Source: an uncultured Chlamydia sp. (GTDB lineage Bacteria > Chlamydiota > Chlamydiia > Chlamydiales > Simkaniaceae). From it: a stretch of 64,000 bases of DNA. Positions 58,415 through 64,000 of this stretch are shown here, one piece after another (positions within the stretch are counted from its first letter, which is position 1; every line of letters starts with the position of its first letter). The position numbers and the translations under genes are program-made. The notes beneath the pieces were generated by a model, which saw only the letters and a list, made by a program, of their open reading frames with translations, had not been told where the DNA came from and did no database searches. The DNA is taken from positions 577,942-641,941 of the forward strand of contig CAMGYI010000001.1 in assembly GCA_946127115.1 (NCBI GenBank). Direction: 5' to 3'.

Positions 58415-58911
58415 GGAAATCATAGCAAGTTAGCGGGTGCACATACTAAATTATCGGGGCTTACCACTTTCACACCCAATCCTTACTTGCTTTTATGAAA
58501 TGAAGCATTATCCATCATAACCAGAATGCTTTTATAGGGAAGTTTTCCTTCTTTTTTTGCAGACCTTGGGGTGATTGATACAACTATTAGGTTATGGTGT
58601 TTTTTTTCAGATCCCGAAATATTCACTTCGTTTCAAAAGTTAGAATTATCAACCTTTAGGCAAACACTCTCATTGAATATAATCTGTGCCTCTGGGCAGC
58701 TTCCTAAACGAATAACTGAACAACAAGAGCCGTATGGAATCGAGAGATCCACGTATGGGACGGGGTGGGGGCCTAGAGCTGATCCTCTAGCATACCCGAC
58801 ATGGGGCTTAAAGAAGAAGGGTTTAGGGCGTATTTCGATAATATTTTTGACAAATAATTGTTTTAATTTGTATGCTTGCTCAAGTTTTTATTTTAAGAAA
58901 GGAGCTGTTAC
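58415..58911. other. Gap with a transposase relic
   Basis: Apart from the IS630-type scrap at 58436-58572 there is no supported gene. A plus-strand frame at 58571-58945 (124 codons) runs into the LRR gene start in another frame and has no ribosome-binding site; I reject it. Confidence 0.45.
58436..58572 (-). pseudogene. IS630-type transposase scrap with DDE motif
   Basis: The minus strand reads KKEGKLPYKSILVMMDNASF followed by HKSK and a stop. LVMMDNASFHKSK is the conserved second aspartate region of IS630-type transposases. Flanking frames are broken. It matches the other IS630 scrap near 45800, which carries the next motif of the same enzyme. Confidence 0.6.
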
Positions 58912-60111
58912 GTGTCTTTACAGGCTATTTATACTGGACAATTAGGTTACACACTCTCTAATAGCACACAGCCGTTCATATCTCAGTGGACGCTTTCTAG
59001 TGGTTGTGGTGGGGTACATGTGAACTCTGATCGGATAATCACCATTCCAAAATCCCCGGCTTATGTTGTTGGTGAGCAGATCCTCGCTTCGTTAGTCAAG
59101 ATTTGCTCTAAATTTTTTGAGGAGTTTTCTCATCTTACTTTCAGCACTGCTTCAGTACCTGGAAGAATTTACAGCTATCTTCCCACAATCACACTCCTTC
59201 CTGGAGTAGCTGCAGAAGAGGTACAGGCAACTTCTTGCTACCAAAAAATTCTGAGCAAACATCCTAACTTAACCCCTTCTGTTAAACAAGTGGTAGAAAC
59301 AATTTGTGAAAATACACTCACAAGTTTTGAAATTGACAGTATGACCATCAATGATGATGCAGCAAAAGCAATCGGAGAGGCTTTGAGCCAAAACACTCGA
59401 TTAAATTCCCTAAAAATTAGATGGAGTTCTAAGACATTTGGCAGTATTTCTGAAATCAGTTCTTTCTTGTCCGGGTTGCGAAGAAATACTTCGTTAAAAA
59501 CACTTGAATTTTCGGGAGGAGAAATGAATTCTGCGTCGATTGATACCTTATTCAGCAATTTACCCTGTTTAAACTTAAATAGTATTCGTATGAGTCTTTC
59601 TATGTTCTCTAAGATAACAGTACCCGATGTTCAAGTGCTTGTAAACAAGCTAAAAAAAGGACCCTTCCCCTTGAAAGCTATCATTTTTGACTATGACCAC
59701 CTTGAAAGTTCACATCTTAAAGTATTGGCTGAGGCTTTGAAAACAAACACGTGTCTTACAAATGTCTCATTTCCTGATAATGAATCTGATAGCGACCTTG
59801 CTCAAGGGGTTGAAGCAATTTTTAAAGCTGCAGAAGAAGGTAAAACGCTTGCGTCTTTTGGCATTACAGTCAGTCAAAGTCTTGGATCTATAAATAGCAC
59901 TCTTATTATAAACAGTATACGAACAAATAAATGCTTCATTCAGTTTAATTTCGAGGACACTAACATCCCCCAAGAGCTTCTTAATAAAATGGCTGCAATT
60001 ATGAGAGGACGAAAGCCATGTACTCCTGATCCTAAGTGCGAAGCAACGGTATTAGATACTTGCTTTCTTCCCGCCACTCCATTTTATCCAAGATCTTCAA
60101 ATAATCTGTAA
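58912..60111 (+). CDS. Leucine-rich-repeat protein (ribonuclease-inhibitor type), possible effector
   Basis: The 399-residue protein begins at GTG 58912 with GGAG ahead. Residues 125-380 hold several 28-32-residue repeats of the RNI/NLRC type, for example AAKAIGEALSQNTRLNSLKI, LSGLRRNTSLKTLEFSGG and LKVLAEALKTNTCLTNVSF. Such repeats are eukaryote-like and are common in effectors of intracellular bacteria. The N terminus (MSLQAIYTGQLGYTLSNS) has no signal peptide, which would fit type III secretion; this is inference. It stands between mobile-element and transporter relics. Confidence 0.8.
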   Translation: MSLQAIYTGQLGYTLSNSTQPFISQWTLSSGCGGVHVNSDRIITIPKSPAYVVGEQILASLVKICSKFFEEFSHLTFSTASVPGRIYSYLPTITLLPGVAAEEVQATSCYQKILSKHPNLTPSVKQVVETICENTLTSFEIDSMTINDDAAKAIGEALSQNTRLNSLKIRWSSKTFGSISEISSFLSGLRRNTSLKTLEFSGGEMNSASIDTLFSNLPCLNLNSIRMSLSMFSKITVPDVQVLVNKLKKGPFPLKAIIFDYDHLESSHLKVLAEALKTNTCLTNVSFPDNESDSDLAQGVEAIFKAAEEGKTLASFGITVSQSLGSINSTLIINSIRTNKCFIQFNFEDTNIPQELLNKMAAIMRGRKPCTPDPKCEATVLDTCFLPATPFYPRSSNNL

Positions 60112-60385
60112 TATCCAAGACTTGACCTGACGAACGCTTTTTATCTGACACCTTCAAATTCAGAAGTTTTCACTTCTTTAGGCATTGTTTCCGCAGTCTT
60201 AATTTCTATTTTGTCCTGACAGAAAAATTTGTTTTCTCCAATCATTTTCTATTGAGCCAAATGTTTGGCCTCAACAAAAGTTTGGGAGGTGTTTTCCCGT
60301 AACAATACTTTCCACTGTGAATACACTCACCATTATGCTCCTCCAGCTATTTCAGGGCTTTCGCATGATAATCTAATCACTGAAA
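60112..60385. other. Short gap without a supported gene
   Basis: I see no gene here. A 68-codon plus frame at 60265-60471 overlaps the OppA relic antisense and is rejected. Confidence 0.4.
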
Positions 60386-60910
60386 TTAATAACACAGGAG
60401 TAGATCGTTGCTTTGCATTAAATAGAGGGGGGCAGTGGTATTGTCTTGCACTCTGGGGAAAAAAGCTTTGAGTTGTTTTTGATCTGTTGCGGCGATGAAG
60501 GCTTTTCGAAAATAGACAGAGTGGGTAGGAAAGAGAGAGGTGTTGAGAGAAAACCAGAGGATGTTTGGAGCGGAAAAAAGCTGTTTTCCCAAACTATCGA
60601 ATAAATGTTCTTTAAGTGAGCAGAAAGTTTCTTCTCCGGGTCCTGGGGCAATCAAAATCTGATCGACTTTCACCCATTTTTTTCTAAAATAACGTGTGTT
60701 TTTTCTCAAGTAAAACTAAGCCCCATCCTCAAGCTCTTTAAGACAAAAAGGGCCATTGAAAACGCACCGACCAACCCAGCTTAAGTCTGTTTTGGCAATG
60801 CTTGAAGGAATGGGAAGAAAAAGGGGATGGGCTAGTCGCTCTAAAAAATCGGGGACGTGCTGGTTTAGAGTGATGAGAAGCGTGCGGGAATTTTTTACTT
60901 GAATTCCCAC
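60386..60910 (-). pseudogene. OppA-type peptide-binding protein remnant with in-frame stop
   Basis: One minus-strand frame runs from 60910 to 60386 with a single TAG at 60716-60718. Before it, LLITLNQHVPDFLERLAHP, LFLPIPSSI and NGPFCLKELEDGA match the middle of family 5 extracellular solute-binding proteins; after it, LRKNTRYFRKKWVKVDQI, LWFSLNTSLFPTHSVYFRK and AFIAATDQKQL match the next conserved blocks. Both ends of the gene (signal peptide and C-terminal third) are missing, and the block between KEHLF and the SLNT motif is shortened. It is a relic, not an active transporter subunit. Confidence 0.8.
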
Positions 60911-61005
60911 ATTTCAAAAGGGCAAAACAAAGATTTTGGGGAAACGAAAAAAAGATTTTTTCCGAATCCAGGGAGTAGGTTGCTAATTTTTCTCCTTGGG
61001 TTCGC

Positions 61006-61035
61006 GCCGACTAAGAGCTCTTACTCTTAGCTGGC
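61006..61035 (+). other. Stem-loop ahead of orphan terminator (possible small RNA)
   Basis: GCC (61006-61008) and CTAAGAG (61011-61017) pair with CTCTTAG (61024-61030) and GGC (61033-61035) around a 6-base loop, with a 2x2 internal loop. Together with the terminator that follows 3 bases later this looks like the 3' part of a small RNA on the plus strand. I do not recognise 6S, tmRNA or RNase P motifs. Confidence 0.45.
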
Positions 61036-61038
61036 ACT

Positions 61039-61064
61039 GGGCTTCCTTCGGGAAGCCCTTTTTT
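61039..61064 (+). terminator. Strong intrinsic terminator without an obvious upstream gene
   Basis: GGGCTTCC, the tetraloop TTCG, GGAAGCCC and a run of six T residues make a textbook rho-independent terminator on the plus strand. The nearest plus-strand gene ends at 60111, over 900 bases upstream, so it probably ends a non-coding transcript that starts between. Confidence 0.88.
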
Positions 61065-61255
61065 ATTTCTAAACGCCGATTGTAAAATGCTTCTTTAGTT
61101 TAAATCAAATGATTTCTCTACTATCCAATGCGAATAAAAATTCTTCAAGTTGATGGGGCCCATCTATCAAAAAGTATACGAGGATGGGGTATGAGCTGCG
61201 AAATTATGGATTGTAATAATTGAGTGATTGAGTCCTTTGTGATTAATTAAAGGAG

Positions 61256-61366
61256 GTGATTTCTAAAAATCCTATTTTTGCAGCATATCGAGTATTGAGC
61301 TTTATTAATTTTCTTTTTTTTGGTATGATCGGCATTTATCAAAAATCAAGGTTTGTCCGGTTATGA
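61256..61366 (+). CDS. Possible 36-residue membrane peptide overlapping yidC start
   Basis: A frame from GTG 61256 reads SKNPIFAAYRVLSFINFLFF and on to a TGA that overlaps the yidC ATG by 4 bases (ATGA). The stretch is hydrophobic with basic ends. The sequence AAAGGAGGTGAT (61249-61260), fully complementary to the 16S rRNA 3' end, is at its 5' end but too close to the GTG to serve it normally, so the true start is unclear (perhaps a non-AUG codon a few triplets later). It may be a leader peptide coupled to yidC, or chance. Confidence 0.3.
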   Translation: MISKNPIFAAYRVLSFINFLFFGMIGIYQKSRFVRL

Positions 61367-63789
61367 ATAAACGTTTCCTCCTCTTTGTCATCTCAATGTC
61401 TGTGATTTTATTCTTTGTGAATCAATACTTTACTTCAAAAAAACAGGAAGAATACGATGCACACCAGAAAAAGCAACAGGTGATGACTGAGGAGAAAAAG
61501 TTTGATCATGAAATCAATGTCAAAAAAAGAACGGCCTCCATTGAGGATCTTCCTCTTCTTCGAGCCTTTACTAATATCAGTGAAACGCAGTCTCTGATTT
61601 GGGTTGTTGCTTGTGGCAACGGATCATTTCTTTCAACTTCCTGGGGGGAAGGAAAATGGGCCGATGTGATCTACGTAAATGGAAAAGCAGCCCGTTTGGT
61701 CGAAACCGAAGACCATCTTGCTCTTTATAGCGCGAGTGGACAACCTGAAATCAATTCAATATACCTTCCTCAGATAGGAATGCATGATGTTCAGGTAGTT
61801 TCAATGTCTGATGACTTAAGCCCTTTGATTATCCTAGGAGAATATGATGAAGGTCAACTATTTTTTTCCTCGTATCTTCCTCAAACAAATGGAATTATCC
61901 TTTATAATTCGGAAGGAACCTACTTGCCTGTTGGAATATATGAAAAGCGTTCCGGTTCTTTTTCTCCACTTTCAAAACTCAGCCACTTCTCTAAACTGGT
62001 CAACTATCGAATGGAAACATTTCCTAAAGAGTCGTTAAGTCAACAAGAATATTTCGTTTTAGAGAATGATACAATGCAAGTCGTCTTCTCCAATTTAGGA
62101 GGGGCAATTGCTGAGATCAACCTTCCGTTTAAAGGCGAGAACAATAACACAAGCATCGTATTGCCGATAGGTTTCGATCGCACAATCGATAAAAGTTACC
62201 CAAGCAATGGAATGTTCCCTAACCACTCTTATCATGTGGTGGATCCGTCCGGACAGACGATCGTAAAAGCTCCTGTTTTAGGAGGTTATTACCCTTTATT
62301 GCGAAGAGGAATTGAAAAAGACAGTGGGTATCCCCCTCACTCTCTTCCACCACAATACTATGCATTTAACACAATTTCTGAAGATCCTGAAACCTCTCAC
62401 ATGCTGTATAAGCTCCTCCGTTTTGATGATAAAATGATTCAGTTCGAAGCAAGTTTTCCAAATAGAAGAATTATTAAGACTTACACCTTCCCCGAAGAAG
62501 GAAATGATGCCCCTTACTGCTTAAACGTCTCTGTAAGGGTTGAGGGGGATTCTAGAGGACTTTGGATCGGATCGGGGGTACCTGAGGTTGAACTTATTTC
62601 CGGAAGCCCTGCTCCGATCATTAAGTACAGTACGGTTCGAAATAATAAACAGGTTGTAGAGAAGCTGTCTCTTCCAAAAACATCAACAACAATGAGCTCA
62701 TTTCAACCTGATTGGATAGCAAATACTAATGGCTATTTTACGTTGATTATGGACCCTTTAACAGAAGTAGGAATGGGTTTCCAAGCCAATAATGTTCCTG
62801 GGAACATGGATCCCTCAAGAATTGTAGTTATCGATTCAGTCCATGATCTCTATCCTGCAAACAAATATCCAGGGTATGAGGTGCATATTCCTCTCAAACG
62901 CTCGTCGCAGCCAATGAACTTTCGCCTATACGCGGGACCGATTGAGAAGCAGGTATTGCAGAAAGTAGACGACACCTACACAGACCCTGTTACAGGATAT
63001 AATCCCAACTACACGCAAGCACGCAGCTTTCATGGATGGTTCTCCTTCATTTCTGAGCCCTTTGCAAAATTTCTATACTTCATTATGAGCTTCTTTCACT
63101 CAGTCACTGGATCCTGGGGATTTTCGATCATCTTACTGACGGTCGTCCTTAGAATCATGATGTATCCATTAAATGCATGGTCGATTAAGTCAACGTTGAA
63201 GATGCAGAAATTAGGACCAAAGCTTGAGAAAATGAAGGAAGCGCAGAAAAAGTCCAAAAATCCAAAGCAAGCTCAAATGGAGATGATGGCCTTTTACAAG
63301 GAGCATAAGATCAATCCTTTTGGAGGTTGTCTCCCTCTCATTATTCAGATGCCGTTCCTATTTGGAATGTTTGATCTCCTAAAGTCTGTTTTCTCTCTTA
63401 GAGGAGCTAGCTTTATCCCTGGATGGATCGACAACTTAACAGCTCCTGATGTGGTGTTTTCATGGGGATATCCCATTCCGTTCATTGGAACCTCGCTGCA
63501 CGCTCTCCCTATTCTCCTTGGAGTGGTTATGTTCTTCCAGCAGAAGCTGGGACAATCTCAAAACAAAAAGAAAGATCAGCTTTCTGACCAACAGCAGCAA
63601 CAGCAGAAAATGGGAATGATCATGACTCTTATTTTTCCCCTTCTTTTTTACAAGTTTCCATCTGGACTGAACCTTTACTGGCTTTCTTCAATGGTGCTGC
63701 AGATTGTGCAACAATGGTACATGTCGCAACGGAAGCTAAAGCCCAATAAAAATTCGAGAGAGATCCTCGTGAAGCCAAAAAAAAAATGA
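61363..63789 (+). CDS. yidC: Membrane protein insertase YidC
   Basis: YidC inserts and folds inner-membrane proteins, alone or with SecYEG. The 808-residue protein has an N-terminal anchor helix (RFLLFVISMSVILFFVNQYF), a very large periplasmic beta domain to about residue 570 (longer than in E. coli, 548 in total, as in Chlamydiae), and the conserved C-terminal core: GSWGFSIILLTVVLRIMMYP, NPFGGCLPLIIQMPFLFGMF and FPSGLNLYWLSSMVLQIVQQ. A glutamine-rich stretch (DQQQQQQQK type) sits in a late loop, and the tail is basic. It is followed by dnaA, an order I recall from Chlamydia. Confidence 0.95.
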   Translation: MNKRFLLFVISMSVILFFVNQYFTSKKQEEYDAHQKKQQVMTEEKKFDHEINVKKRTASIEDLPLLRAFTNISETQSLIWVVACGNGSFLSTSWGEGKWADVIYVNGKAARLVETEDHLALYSASGQPEINSIYLPQIGMHDVQVVSMSDDLSPLIILGEYDEGQLFFSSYLPQTNGIILYNSEGTYLPVGIYEKRSGSFSPLSKLSHFSKLVNYRMETFPKESLSQQEYFVLENDTMQVVFSNLGGAIAEINLPFKGENNNTSIVLPIGFDRTIDKSYPSNGMFPNHSYHVVDPSGQTIVKAPVLGGYYPLLRRGIEKDSGYPPHSLPPQYYAFNTISEDPETSHMLYKLLRFDDKMIQFEASFPNRRIIKTYTFPEEGNDAPYCLNVSVRVEGDSRGLWIGSGVPEVELISGSPAPIIKYSTVRNNKQVVEKLSLPKTSTTMSSFQPDWIANTNGYFTLIMDPLTEVGMGFQANNVPGNMDPSRIVVIDSVHDLYPANKYPGYEVHIPLKRSSQPMNFRLYAGPIEKQVLQKVDDTYTDPVTGYNPNYTQARSFHGWFSFISEPFAKFLYFIMSFFHSVTGSWGFSIILLTVVLRIMMYPLNAWSIKSTLKMQKLGPKLEKMKEAQKKSKNPKQAQMEMMAFYKEHKINPFGGCLPLIIQMPFLFGMFDLLKSVFSLRGASFIPGWIDNLTAPDVVFSWGYPIPFIGTSLHALPILLGVVMFFQQKLGQSQNKKKDQLSDQQQQQQKMGMIMTLIFPLLFYKFPSGLNLYWLSSMVLQIVQQWYMSQRKLKPNKNSREILVKPKKK

Positions 63790-63803
63790 CGCGCTTTAAG
63801 TAA

Positions 63804-64000
63804 ATGAATCAGTGGAGTAATCTCCTAAAGCAGCTCGATAGAGAGTTAGGAACAGATACGGTTGACAAATGGCTCCGTACACTCAAAGTGATAAAGTTTG
63901 ATGCCGGAAATATTTTTCTAGATGCTGCTGACTCTTTTCAAATCAATTGGTTTAAGGAGTATGTTTCTCATCTCCTCCCCCGCAAATTTTTAATGGGAAG
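63804..64000 (+). CDS. dnaA: Chromosomal replication initiator DnaA, N-terminal part
   Basis: The frame from ATG 63804 is open to the window edge (65 codons seen). MNQWSNLLKQLDRELGTDTV and KWLRTLKVIKFDAGNIFLDA, then FQINWFKEYVSHLLPR, match DnaA domain I, which binds other initiator proteins. The ATP-binding and DNA-binding domains lie outside. Chlamydiae often have two dnaA genes; the copy next to yidC is the one expected here. Confidence 0.88.
   Translation, partial: MNQWSNLLKQLDRELGTDTVDKWLRTLKVIKFDAGNIFLDAADSFQINWFKEYVSHLLPRKFLMG

Larger units (their letters stand above)
60911..61255. other. Gap with an orphan terminator
   Basis: No protein gene is seen. The two stem-loops at 61006-61064 are listed separately. 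DNA at 61065-61255 upstream of yidC is AT-rich without further structure. Confidence 0.5.

Noticed and set aside
58571-58945. A 124-codon plus-strand frame before the LRR gene
   Set aside because: It has no ribosome-binding site or motif, and it overlaps both a transposase scrap and the start of a well-supported gene.
60265-60471. A 68-codon plus-strand frame
   Set aside because: Half of it is antisense to the OppA relic, which has clear homology.
60995-61035. tRNA or tmRNA end suggested by GGTTCGCGCC
   Set aside because: No acceptor stem, CCA or anticodon arm fits; the stems fit a terminator-linked RNA instead.

Overview
The window looks like a chromosome segment from a chlamydia-like bacterium (phylum Chlamydiae, outside Chlamydiaceae). 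The evidence is the double-length tandem UvrA of 1869 residues, several neighbourhoods that I recall from Chlamydia (pyk-uvrA, ssb-pepA, trxB near acpS, gyrB-gyrA-tmk-holB with a DUF721 gene upstream, yidC-dnaA), and a MOMP-like beta-barrel protein. I cannot assign a genus from the sequence alone. No tRNA, rRNA, CRISPR array or intact mobile element is visible. One RNA gene is clear: the small SRP RNA at 14903-14997.

Layout. 1-1265: the C-terminal part of a probable polymorphic toxin and a candidate immunity gene. 1278-5088: a minus-strand operon of a membrane protein, PEP synthase and an acetyltransferase. 5188-5710: a decayed sulfotransferase. 6379-9175: DsbB and pyruvate kinase. 9221-15003: tandem uvrA and the SRP RNA. 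15485-24869: an unknown small protein, a MOMP-like barrel, MazG, Nudix, a BioD/DRTGG-type ATPase, a heptosyltransferase, a peptide transporter, a frameshifted pseudouridine synthase and PepA. 24869-32711: SSB, two large unknown proteins, Lgt, RlmH, a membrane protein, a PIN-TRAM protein and AcpS. 32703-37359: a barrel protein, thioredoxin reductase and PotABC without PotD. 38483-45328: HolB, Tmk, GyrA, GyrB and DUF721. 47577-56197: a complete classical menaquinone cluster (menG-F-D-H-B-A-C-E in one overlapping operon, with a convergent hot-dog thioesterase that can supply the DHNA-CoA hydrolase step). 56369-64000: a TPR protein, a leucine-rich-repeat protein, YidC and the first 65 codons of dnaA.

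A repeated theme is decay between genes. By reading the gaps in all frames I find a group II intron maturase fragment directly upstream of menG, two IS630-type transposase scraps, an OppA-type peptide-binding protein remnant with an in-frame stop, a sulfotransferase with a frameshift and a likely internal deletion, a pseudouridine synthase split by a one-base shift, an unknown gene with two frameshifts at 37637-38068, and an unknown large gene whose best start lies in another frame. The window also has several long, almost perfect inverted repeats in intergenic DNA, and an orphan intrinsic terminator at 61039-61064 that suggests an unannotated small RNA.
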